A stretch of DNA of 32,268 bases, taken from positions 1 through 32,268 of the forward strand of contig JAGQPW010000060.1 of NCBI GenBank assembly GCA_020426515.1. Reading direction: 5' to 3'. Below, in pieces: positions 25,075-32,268 of the stretch; positions within the stretch are counted from its first letter, which is position 1, and the number at the start of each line of letters is the position of its first letter. The translations under genes and the position numbers were made by a program. Source of the stretch: Planctomycetaceae bacterium. Its GTDB lineage: Bacteria; Planctomycetota; Planctomycetia; Planctomycetales; Planctomycetaceae. Below the pieces are notes generated by a model. It searched no databases and had not been told where the DNA came from. It was given only the letters and a program-made list of their open reading frames with translations.

Positions 25075-25545
25075 CTATAGCATCAGCGATCCACGGTGAG
25101 GCTGTCCCCACTTCAGTCGACAATCAGCCCATGTCTTTAGAGGTATCATTCGGAATTGGAAGAATTCCGTCAGGTCTTTCAGGAAAATCACACCGAGAAG
25201 CCCACACTGGGCTGATGCGGAGAAAGGGCCGTATGTGAGCCACAACGGACGCGGTTCTTGTCCTACTCGCCGCAGCCATAGAAGCCACATCAACGTTGTC
25301 AGTGAGATCAACACATTCGCGATTCGACCTCGCAACAGTCCTACAGCTCGGCACGCTGCCCAAGCACCTGATAGAACGACCAGCCACGCCAGTGGATTTC
25401 TCCATTCAGCGGCAATCCAGCCGATAGCCAGAAAGGCCACGTAGACTACGGCAATCTGCCCCGCACACTGTCCTACGGCTCCATGCCAGCCGGCAGAGGA
25501 CGGATGACCTCCGCTGGAGGACCGGATTGCCTGTTCGTGGTGCAT
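25075..25545 (-). CDS. Hypothetical membrane protein upstream of the prepilin peptidase remnant
   Basis: A 156-aa protein with four hydrophobic segments: AVVYVAFLAIGWIAAEW, LAWLVVLSGAWAACRAVGLL, IANVLISLTTLMWLLWL and CGLLGVIFLKDLTEFF. The ends are polar, with a His/Ser-rich N-terminus. No family is recognised. The ATG at 25543-25545 is preferred; the frame is open 23 codons further up to 25614. Its TAG stop is followed after 3 nt by the TTG of the prepilin peptidase remnant, so the two were a unit. Without a working partner it may be in decay too. Confidence 0.55.
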   Translation of the reverse strand: MHHEQAIRSSSGGHPSSAGWHGAVGQCAGQIAVVYVAFLAIGWIAAEWRNPLAWLVVLSGAWAACRAVGLLRGRIANVLISLTTLMWLLWLRRVGQEPRPLWLTYGPFSASAQCGLLGVIFLKDLTEFFQFRMIPLKTWADCRLKWGQPHRGSLML

Positions 25546-25982
25546 GCTATGTGCAAGTGGTGCGTGGTGGCCTGCGTGTGAGAATCGGAAACAAGTTGAT
25601 CCGATGCCGCACACAAATGCCGACTGAAGTTCACTCGCGGAGTCTCTTCAAGTACCGCCAGATCTCGCCGCTTGTGCCTCGGAATACTCCCCATTCACAG
25701 GTCAGCGACACGGATTGTTTACTCCGAATGCCAGGAAGTGAAGTTCCGTCAAGATGCGGTAAGAACATCCTTCGGATTCAAGCGGCCTTCATCTTGTAGC
25801 AGCCGTTCGTGAAAAATTCGGGACCTCCGCGGTGTCTCATCCGCTTCAAGGAACTGTGGGTGGATGAGGACGGAGATCCTGTAAATAATTGCGTTGACCC
25901 AGTTGCATAACGTGTGCATACCGTGTTAGTGTGCACGGAGTTGGTGAGTTCATTCGACTCTCCTCTGTTCTGGGACCTCACC
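25546..25982. other. Intergenic region between divergent units, upstream of the DUF58 operon
   Basis: No gene is recognised in this ~437-nt stretch. A 33-codon frame on the plus strand (GTG 25809 to TAA 25910) has a protein-like stretch, RFKELWVDEDGDPV, and may be a remnant. A candidate promoter for the operon is TTGACC followed after 17 nt by CATACC, just before 25920. A direct repeat GTGTGCA occurs at 25912-25918 and 25929-25935. All are weak calls. Confidence 0.4.
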
Positions 25983-27251
25983 GTGAGAAACTTGATTTCA
26001 CTACGGCACGCTCAAGACTTGCTGCACTACGACTTTTGTCCTTGGGCGAATTATTGGGTGTACTGGATGCGGCATCCCCTGGCGTGCCTAGGGGCAGCGG
26101 CGGTGGTGGCGGTGTGTTGCGGTATGTATGTGAATCCGGTGGCGTATGCGGTACTGGTTGGAATCCTGCTGGTGGGCGGTTTGGGGGCGATCTGGCCGTG
26201 GATTGCCGTGCAGGGGTTATCTGGAGAGGCGGAATTTGTAACGGCCCGGTGCCGACCAGGACAGGTCACCACGGTGCGACTCCGCTTTCGAAACCATGCG
26301 CCGTGGCCGGTGTGGGGGCTGTCGATTCGCCATGGATTTCACGATGCCAGTGCCATTGCCGATGAATCCTCTGGTATCGCTCTGGCCCGTTTGAACGGGT
26401 GGGCGGAGACGGAGTTTGAGTGGCATTTTCAACCGGGGCGACGAGGCGTGTATCCCATTGAACCACCTCGGGGCGACACCGGATTTCCGTTTGGACTGCT
26501 GCATGCATCGATCCCGATCGCGATGCGAAACGAACTCGTCGTTTGGCCGGCATCGGTCCCGCTGGATGCGATGCCGGACGCTGTCGAGATCCAGACGCGG
26601 GAAGATCAGCTCACTGATCGCCGGGCAGGTCACTGCGGTGACATGATCGGAACGCGTCCCTTCCGTGAGGGAGATTCGCTGCGGCGGGTGCATTGGCTTC
26701 AGACCGCTCGACAGGGCCGCATGATTGTCGTCGAACGGCAGTCTCCGGCAACCTGTGCGGTCCGTCAGGTGATTGATGTGTTCGCCAGTTCGCATCAGTC
26801 GACGGGTTCATCTCACTCTATTGAGCTTGCATTAGAGATCGGCGCGAGCGTGCTGGAATCACTACACCGGCAGCACGCGTTCGTTGAATTGGTCATTGCT
26901 GATCAGAAGTTTGCGGTGGGGGAGTCGCGCGCCCAACTCTGGCAAGCGTTGGACGCATTGGCGCGGGTTCCCGCAGCAGGCATCGATGCTGGGAACCAAT
27001 GTCACTTTGATCGGCCTTCTCGGCAATTGCCGACGATTGCAATTACAACGGACTATGCGTTGACGCATCACCGGGGACATGGTCATGTGAGCTTTGGAGA
27101 GAGATACATCGTGGTGCGCACTGCAGAAGGGGCGGCCACATTACCCGTTCGCCCCGGCTGTGATTGTTCTGCCTGGATAGAAATTGATTCCGCCGATTCA
27201 TGGCGTGACGCGCTGCCGCAGCGGTGGCGGAGGGCATGCCGTGTCGCGTAA
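25983..27251 (+). CDS. DUF58 domain membrane protein
   Basis: A 422-aa protein with two N-terminal membrane helices (about residues 33-70) followed by a beta-rich region and the DUF58 core. The signature GTRPFREGDSLRRVHWLQTARQGRMIVVERQ lies near 220-250. The remaining C-terminal half has a VWA-like character (QVIDVFASS..., then LALEIGASVLESLHRQHAFVELVI). DUF58 proteins typically sit beside a MoxR AAA ATPase and a transglutaminase-like membrane protein, as here; the biochemical role is unresolved. The GTG at 25983 is preferred; the frame is open to GTG 25914. It is the first gene of the operon, and its 3' end overlaps the next start by 11 nt. Confidence 0.85.
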   Translation: MRNLISLRHAQDLLHYDFCPWANYWVYWMRHPLACLGAAAVVAVCCGMYVNPVAYAVLVGILLVGGLGAIWPWIAVQGLSGEAEFVTARCRPGQVTTVRLRFRNHAPWPVWGLSIRHGFHDASAIADESSGIALARLNGWAETEFEWHFQPGRRGVYPIEPPRGDTGFPFGLLHASIPIAMRNELVVWPASVPLDAMPDAVEIQTREDQLTDRRAGHCGDMIGTRPFREGDSLRRVHWLQTARQGRMIVVERQSPATCAVRQVIDVFASSHQSTGSSHSIELALEIGASVLESLHRQHAFVELVIADQKFAVGESRAQLWQALDALARVPAAGIDAGNQCHFDRPSRQLPTIAITTDYALTHHRGHGHVSFGERYIVVRTAEGAATLPVRPGCDCSAWIEIDSADSWRDALPQRWRRACRVA

Positions 27252-29718
27252 GCATGCTCCATTGATGGCCCAGCGCGCGGTACATGGTCAGCGTGATGGC
27301 AATTTGAAAAAAGGCCCCAGTGCCGGCGCCGGTTCGATTGCCGATCCGGCATCACAGTGCACTACGATTGCCTTGGCGTTGCTGTCGTCCGCTGTGTTTT
27401 CGCTGGTAATTGCTGATGGCGATCCACGAACTCGTTGGCTGGCGTGGATTGCATGTCAGGGCGTTACTGTCGGTGGAGCGGCGTGGTGGTTGCGTCGTCG
27501 GGCCGTGACACTGGGTGACACACTGGTCGTGTCGCCGCTGATTGTGCTGGCAGGACTGTTGGCACTGGCTTGGGAGACCGCGAGTCGATGCTGGCTGGAC
27601 TCCGGACTGCCGTTTGAATTGCTCACGATGAGCGTCGTTCGCAATCTGGTACTCGCCTTGGCGATCGTGAGTGCGTGGCCAGTCTACCAGCGATTGTGCA
27701 TCGTGCTGAGTCTGTTCTTGGCGATGTTTGGCATGACGGCCAGTCGCAACGCGATGGCGCATTGGCCAATGGGATTGTTCGCCCTTGGGGCGGTGTGCTG
27801 GATGGTGGTCTCACACTGGGAGAACATCCGGCGACGACTGCATGGTCGAGAGCAGTCTCGAGGGCCACGGTGGATTTTGTTCACGCCATTGCTCGTCGTT
27901 CTACTCTTCGGCGTCCTGTTCACCGGCAGTAATGGCAAGGTGATGACCACGCTCCGGGGATTTATGCCCAGTTCGGGCGGGACCGGTGCGAGTGATCCCT
28001 ACGCTCGTGGAGGTGTGGGAGATGGTGAGATGCTGATTGCAGGGACGGAGAACATTCAGAGCTTCGCGCCCATCGAGGATGCCCCGTTCATGCAGGACGA
28101 TCAGCCCAGCCTGTACGACCTGTTTGACGACACATATGAGGAAGAAGTTCGGAAGCCACAGACCGATCGCGCGGTCCCATTGCCCCCTGAACTGGCAAGT
28201 CGAGCCCGCGAGCATGTGCACAATCGCACCGAGAAGGCACAACGTGAATTCTCGACGTTACGCAAGAAGCCGAAGTCCCCAGCGCGTCGCTCTGTTGAGG
28301 ACATCCGCAGTAACGCTCTGTTCTATGTCGCGGGCCGCGTTCCGCTGCACCTCAGGCTGCACGTCTACGACTTGTTTGATGGTGTGAGCTGGTATCCAGA
28401 AGAGTTGACCGGGACGCAGAGCCCACTCGTCATTCGCAACTCGAACAACAAGCCGTGGCTCCAACTCAAAGATCTGGGTGAAGATCGCGAGTATCTGGGA
28501 CCAGCAGAAACTCACGCCATCAAAGTAGTGAATATCGACACAAACATTATCCCAGCCCCGCTTTATCTTCATGGCGTGCATATCGATCTCGTTGATCGTC
28601 CAGAGATGTTTCGGCATGGCCCGGAGGGATTGGTGGGTCTGGTGAGCAAGACGTTGCCGTCACTTGTGCCCATTCATCTGGCGACACGTTCGATCGACTG
28701 GGAGAAGCTGCCGTCGGAATCGCCGTCATTTCGGCGGCTCCGTTCCGAGCGTGCGACATCGGTCATTCCGAACACCATTGACGCACGAGAGCTCAAGCGG
28801 CTGGCAACAGAATGGAGCGAGGGGATGGAACCGGGGTGGGCACAGATTGACGCGGTCAGGCGTCACTTGCACGATCACTTCACGCTCGACCCGGACTGGC
28901 GTCCCACGCATGGGGAGGTCTCGCCTGTCCAAGAGTTCCTGTTCTCATCTCATCGCGGCCCTGACTATCAATTCGCAACTGCAGCAGCGTTGCTGCTGCG
29001 GAGTTTGGGATACACGACCCGCGTGGTGAGTGGATTTTACGCGGATGCGCGGAAATACGATCATGCGTCACGGCATACTCCAATTACGGCCCAAGATGTG
29101 CATTTCTGGACCGAAGTGCGGATCGGCGGGAGCGATTGGGTGACACTGGAACCGTCCCCTGGCTACGACGTGCTTGGTCCTCCGCCAGGAGTGTGGCAGC
29201 AATGCAGGAATGCCATTGCGAGCCTGGCGAGTTGGTGTCTTCAACATTGGATGCTGTGCGCTGTCGCCTGTATTGCAGGCGTGTTGCTAGTCCAGTATCG
29301 GCTGGCGCTGGCTGATGTCTTCGCCACGATTCGCTGGCGCTGGGTGCTCTGGTTAATGCCCGACGACGCAGTGGTTGAGACGTTGCAACTTCTTCAGTAT
29401 CGAGCGGCGCTGTCGGGAAACCGCCGGGCACCTTCCGCAACGTATCGCCGCTGGCTGGGAGAACTCATGGCGCTCAGCGGTAATCCCTCGATGGCTCGTC
29501 CACTGTATGAACTGCGACGAAGCGTGGATCTGGCGGCCTACGGTGGGCGTTCCGCTTCTTCCATGTTGGAACTGGTCCCGGTTTGCCGAACTTGCGTGCG
29601 GAGTTGCACGCTACGGTGGTTTCGCATGCTCCGTGTGGCGAACTCCGACACTGTTTTGGCCACGGCCACTCCCCGAACTGTTGAGGACTATCATGCCAGG
29701 TTCGCTGGTCAGAGATAA
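27241..29718 (+). CDS. TgpA-like membrane protein with transglutaminase fold, catalytic Cys replaced
   Basis: An 825-aa protein. The N-terminus has about six to seven membrane helices (residues ~38-240), followed by a large extracytoplasmic part and a transglutaminase-like core near 540-645. A further hydrophobic helix (HWMLCAVACIAGVLLVQY, near 670) and a cytosolic tail follow. In RGPDYQFATAAALLLRSLGYTTRVVSGF the position of the catalytic Cys is Asp575. The His is kept (QDVHFWTEV, His621), and the third residue is Glu637 (LEPSPGY) instead of Asp. Start GTG 27241, with GGAGGG 6 nt upstream, overlapping the DUF58 stop. The fold is clear, but classical transglutaminase or protease activity is doubtful. 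Confidence 0.88.
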   Translation: MSRKHAPLMAQRAVHGQRDGNLKKGPSAGAGSIADPASQCTTIALALLSSAVFSLVIADGDPRTRWLAWIACQGVTVGGAAWWLRRRAVTLGDTLVVSPLIVLAGLLALAWETASRCWLDSGLPFELLTMSVVRNLVLALAIVSAWPVYQRLCIVLSLFLAMFGMTASRNAMAHWPMGLFALGAVCWMVVSHWENIRRRLHGREQSRGPRWILFTPLLVVLLFGVLFTGSNGKVMTTLRGFMPSSGGTGASDPYARGGVGDGEMLIAGTENIQSFAPIEDAPFMQDDQPSLYDLFDDTYEEEVRKPQTDRAVPLPPELASRAREHVHNRTEKAQREFSTLRKKPKSPARRSVEDIRSNALFYVAGRVPLHLRLHVYDLFDGVSWYPEELTGTQSPLVIRNSNNKPWLQLKDLGEDREYLGPAETHAIKVVNIDTNIIPAPLYLHGVHIDLVDRPEMFRHGPEGLVGLVSKTLPSLVPIHLATRSIDWEKLPSESPSFRRLRSERATSVIPNTIDARELKRLATEWSEGMEPGWAQIDAVRRHLHDHFTLDPDWRPTHGEVSPVQEFLFSSHRGPDYQFATAAALLLRSLGYTTRVVSGFYADARKYDHASRHTPITAQDVHFWTEVRIGGSDWVTLEPSPGYDVLGPPPGVWQQCRNAIASLASWCLQHWMLCAVACIAGVLLVQYRLALADVFATIRWRWVLWLMPDDAVVETLQLLQYRAALSGNRRAPSATYRRWLGELMALSGNPSMARPLYELRRSVDLAAYGGRSASSMLELVPVCRTCVRSCTLRWFRMLRVANSDTVLATATPRTVEDYHARFAGQR

Positions 29719-30706
29719 GACCATGGAGCATCCCGATCGGGAACATTCACTAGGCGTCGACCCAGACGCATTGCGTGCTGGGTTCGCTCAGATCTCTCGA
29801 TCCCTAAACCAGGTGCTCAAGGGGAAGCCGGACGTTGTGGAGATGGTATTGGTCTGCCTGCTGGCCCAGGGACACCTGCTGCTGGAGGACAAGCCGGGGC
29901 TTGGGAAAACAACGCTAGCTAAAGCGCTCGCCGATGCCATTGGCGGGACGTTTTCACGCGTGCAATGTACACCCGATTTGCTCCCCGGCGATATTACTGG
30001 TTTCAGCATCTTTAACCAGCGGGCAAACGAGTTCGAGTTTCGCGAAGGCCCCGTGTTTGCTGATGTTCTGCTCGCGGATGAAGTCAATCGGGCCACCCCG
30101 CGAACGCAGAGTGCCTTGCTCGAAGCCATGGCTGAACGTCAAGTGACGGTCGATGCGAAACGATACCAGCTGTCGTCGCAGTTCTTTGTCATGGCAACAC
30201 AGAACCCGATTGATCAACACGGCACATATCCGTTGCCGGAAGCGCAGCTCGATCGTTTCGCGATGAAACTCAGCATCGGATATCCCGCTCGTCACGACGA
30301 ACGCAACATGCTTGCCGCGGCGATCCAGAACGATCGATCCCATGTAGAAGAGCGGACGCCGCTGATCCAACCCGATGTCTTGCGTCAGGCTCATCAGTGC
30401 GTCGCTACGATTCACGTTGATCCGAGCATTCAGGATTACCTGCTTGATCTCGGAACCGAGACTCGAAGGCATCCACAAGTTCACCTTGGTATCAGTCCGC
30501 GCGGTTTGCTGACGTGGCAGCGGGTCTGTCAGGCCCGTGCGTTCCTGGATGGGCGGGACTTCGTCACTCCCGACGATGTTCAGGAAACGGCGCACGCAGT
30601 CCTGGGCGTTCGACTGGGGATGGAACACGGAGACCCATCCGCAGTAATTCAGCTACTCATCGACAGTGTGTCCGTTCCCAAAGGGTTTCAGGGAGGTCGA
30701 TCATGA
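29693..30706 (+). CDS. MoxR-family AAA+ ATPase
   Basis: A 337-aa cytosolic ATPase. Walker A is DKPGLGKTT at residues 67-75. Walker B is VLLADEVNRATPRTQSALLEAM near 125, and ATQNPIDQHGTYPLPEAQLDRF, the MoxR-typical sensor region, lies near 170. A helical lid follows, with GISPRGLLTWQRVCQARAF near 270. MoxR proteins act as chaperone-like partners of DUF58/VWA proteins. The ATG at 29693 is preceded by GAGGA 5 nt upstream and overlaps the preceding gene by 26 nt. The gene order here (DUF58, transglutaminase, AAA) differs from the usual AAA-first order. Confidence 0.93.
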   Translation: MPGSLVRDKTMEHPDREHSLGVDPDALRAGFAQISRSLNQVLKGKPDVVEMVLVCLLAQGHLLLEDKPGLGKTTLAKALADAIGGTFSRVQCTPDLLPGDITGFSIFNQRANEFEFREGPVFADVLLADEVNRATPRTQSALLEAMAERQVTVDAKRYQLSSQFFVMATQNPIDQHGTYPLPEAQLDRFAMKLSIGYPARHDERNMLAAAIQNDRSHVEERTPLIQPDVLRQAHQCVATIHVDPSIQDYLLDLGTETRRHPQVHLGISPRGLLTWQRVCQARAFLDGRDFVTPDDVQETAHAVLGVRLGMEHGDPSAVIQLLIDSVSVPKGFQGGRS

Positions 30707-31341
30707 GTGTGGAACATCTCAGCCATCGATTCACCACTCGATGGACAGAACAGCGTGGCACCAATCGACTGTCCCTTGCCGTTGCCAAACCTCCACAACA
30801 CGTAGGCAGACGGAGTGTATCCTCAATGAATGTGCAATCACGAGTGTTTCGACCGGCTCGCCTGAGGGCGATCGCACTGCTGATACAACTTTGCGGATGT
30901 GCACTGCAGGTGGACGAAGGAGGGCGTCTCGAACACATCTCACCGGCCCACAAACCAAAGGACTTCGTGGAATGCGTGGGACAGCTTCAGCAGCGCGGCA
31001 CAAAGTATTTCAGTGGGGATGTTGCTGACACTGAAGTAGTCGAGTTGAAAGATGTCATCAATTGGTTGCCCGAGTTGGCTGCCGACAGCGATCTCAAGCG
31101 ATCCCACTGGGAGGCCGTCCAGCGTAAGGTGCCCCAGTTGCTGGCCCTGCTTCACGCTCCGGCTGAGGGCGACTCACGTGACAACTGGGCGAAACATATG
31201 GCCGAGTTGCATGACCTCGTCCCACTGGCGAATACCTGGGGACCGGCCGTCAAGAATTCGAGGCCGCTGACGGGCGATACTGCTCAGGAGGCGTCACTGC
31301 AAATGCTGTTCACTACAGTGGAGGAAACATCACGTGACTGA
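30703..31341 (+). CDS. Small lipoprotein-like hypothetical protein
   Basis: A 212-aa protein of no recognised family. The first ATG (30703) overlaps the MoxR stop as ATGA, with GGGAGG 6 nt upstream. A second ATG at 30826 opens RLRAIALLIQLCGCAL, a basic-hydrophobic stretch with a lipobox-like LCGC, so export and lipidation from that start are plausible. The mature part is soluble and helical: KPKDFVECVGQLQQRG, then ELKDVINWLPELAADSDL. The two starts give a cytosolic or an exported form, and which is used is unknown. The 3' end overlaps the next start by 8 nt. Confidence 0.65.
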   Translation: MSVEHLSHRFTTRWTEQRGTNRLSLAVAKPPQHVGRRSVSSMNVQSRVFRPARLRAIALLIQLCGCALQVDEGGRLEHISPAHKPKDFVECVGQLQQRGTKYFSGDVADTEVVELKDVINWLPELAADSDLKRSHWEAVQRKVPQLLALLHAPAEGDSRDNWAKHMAELHDLVPLANTWGPAVKNSRPLTGDTAQEASLQMLFTTVEETSRD

Positions 31342-32268
31342 GACATTGATCTGGGGTTTCCTGCTCAGATTCCTGCAATCGTTGATCAGCGCAGCGCCAT
31401 TTATTCTGGCTGGGTTAGCGATCGCCGGCGTGTTTCGGCGGCTGATTGGTCGAGGGCTGACGACACGAATGTTTGGGGGCAACTCCAAACGCTCGTTGAT
31501 GCAAGCCTGGCTGATCGGGATGCTGTTGCCGGTCTGCTCGCTGGGAGTCGTACCCGTGATTCGCGAAATGCGACGCATGGGATTGAAGGGAGGCACGATT
31601 CTTGCCTTCGCGATGTCTGCCCCGCTGTTTAATCCCTTGTCCGTTCTGTACGGCCTGACGTTGTCCGAGCCGTTGGCGATTGTGGCGTTTGCCTTCTGCT
31701 CACTTGTGGTCGTGACGGGCGTCGGGTGGATATGGGATCGCTGGTTCCCGGACAGTGGCACGAACGAGCCAGATTTACCGACGGTGGGCTATGGCATCAA
31801 GCGGATGTTGTCCGTGGGAGTTGCCGCAGTGCGGGAGGCAGGAGGAATCTCTGCCCTCTATGTTCTCATTGGGCTCGTCGGTGTGGCTTCGCTGGGAGTA
31901 ATCCTTCCAGTAGGTGTGATGCAGCATGCCATGAACGGCGACAATCCGGTCGCCCCGTTGACCATGACCGCTGTGGCGATTCCCGTGTATGCCACCCCAA
32001 TGCTCGCGATGAGCCAATTGGGAATGATGTTTCAGCACGCGAACTCTCCCGGCGCGGCTTTTGTGCTACTGACGCTGGGAGCAGGGATGAATCTAGGCCT
32101 CGTTGCCTGGATGGTGCGGCAGTACGGTTGGAAGCGTTCAGGAGTCTGGTTTGCCCTGTTGCTCGTCGTGGTGATTGGTCTGGCCTACGGTGTCGACCGC
32201 CCGCTGTTTCCGCACGAGATTGATCCCGCTGATCACACGCATGCGTTCGACATCTACTGTCGTCCATT
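31334..32268 (+). CDS. Permease of the DUF318 / ArsP-YraQ type (3' end outside the window)
   Basis: The open frame runs off the window (311 codons seen). Start GTG 31334, with GAGGAA about 8 nt upstream, overlapping the preceding gene. It is polytopic, with about eight hydrophobic segments visible. The family marks are SAAPFILAGLAIAGVFRRLI near residue 19, LPVCSLGVVPVIREMRRMG near 73 and AMSAPLFNPLSV near 100, which resemble the Cys-containing pore helix of DUF318 permeases such as ArsP. The text continues past the last visible helix into a polar tail (DPADHTHAFDIYCRP). The substrate (organoarsenical, metal or other) cannot be read from the sequence. Confidence 0.8.
   Translation, partial: MTETLIWGFLLRFLQSLISAAPFILAGLAIAGVFRRLIGRGLTTRMFGGNSKRSLMQAWLIGMLLPVCSLGVVPVIREMRRMGLKGGTILAFAMSAPLFNPLSVLYGLTLSEPLAIVAFAFCSLVVVTGVGWIWDRWFPDSGTNEPDLPTVGYGIKRMLSVGVAAVREAGGISALYVLIGLVGVASLGVILPVGVMQHAMNGDNPVAPLTMTAVAIPVYATPMLAMSQLGMMFQHANSPGAAFVLLTLGAGMNLGLVAWMVRQYGWKRSGVWFALLLVVVIGLAYGVDRPLFPHEIDPADHTHAFDIYCRP

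Noticed and set aside
25938-25975. Second copy of the tRNA-Ser 3' end as an att site
   Set aside because: GAGTTCATTCGACTCTCC is only loosely similar to the tRNA T-arm and acceptor sequence, with mismatches and an insertion; likely chance.

Overview
The window looks like a chromosomal segment of a planctomycete (Planctomycetota, probably order Planctomycetales). The base composition is GC-rich. Shine-Dalgarno sequences are patchy and GTG/TTG starts are common. The gene content is typical of the phylum: an iduronate-2-sulfatase-like sulfatase, a secreted cytochrome c/WD40/PPC protein, DUF1573, an amidohydrolase, large exported proteins of unknown function, and a planctomycete-type tyrosine recombinase. 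No genus can be fixed from the sequence alone.

Layout. Positions 1-302 hold the end of a small or 5'-truncated ORF with 17 tandem xAS triads. Positions 389-4257 (minus) are a tightly packed set: COG3618 amidohydrolase (fuconolactonase-like), then sulfatase, then a CobA-HemD fusion. Divergent from it is an HpcH/HpaI aldolase (4481-5251); together these suggest deoxy-sugar and sulfated-glycan catabolism, with a near-palindrome in the shared upstream region. Next come a MoxR/ChlI-like AAA ATPase, truB, an exported amidohydrolase (minus), a 928-aa cytochrome c/WD40/PPC protein, uppS, a small coiled-coil-like gene (minus), an RluA-type pseudouridine synthase, DUF1653 (minus), an MFS-like transporter, a secreted cupredoxin-like protein with a clear type-1 copper motif, a MATE transporter (minus), a 970-aa exported protein (minus), a small conserved-looking coiled-coil gene, and DUF1573 (minus).

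From 23.4 kb the character changes. An intact tRNA-Ser(UGA) has its own promoter and terminator. Abutting it is a decayed tyrosine recombinase that keeps the R and HxxRH motifs but has lost the segment with the catalytic Tyr. This is joined directly to a prepilin peptidase remnant, which is frameshifted at an 8-nt C tract and lacks its C-terminal GxGD half. Together they mark an old tRNA-targeted integration and deletion boundary.

The right end (25983-32268, plus) is a translationally coupled operon: DUF58, then a TgpA-like membrane transglutaminase-fold protein, then a MoxR AAA ATPase, then a small lipoprotein-like protein, then a DUF318/ArsP-type permease that runs off the window. The transglutaminase fold has Asp where the catalytic Cys should be. 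This operon, joining a MoxR/DUF58/transglutaminase module to a permease beside a tRNA integration scar, is the best candidate here for an under-described system.
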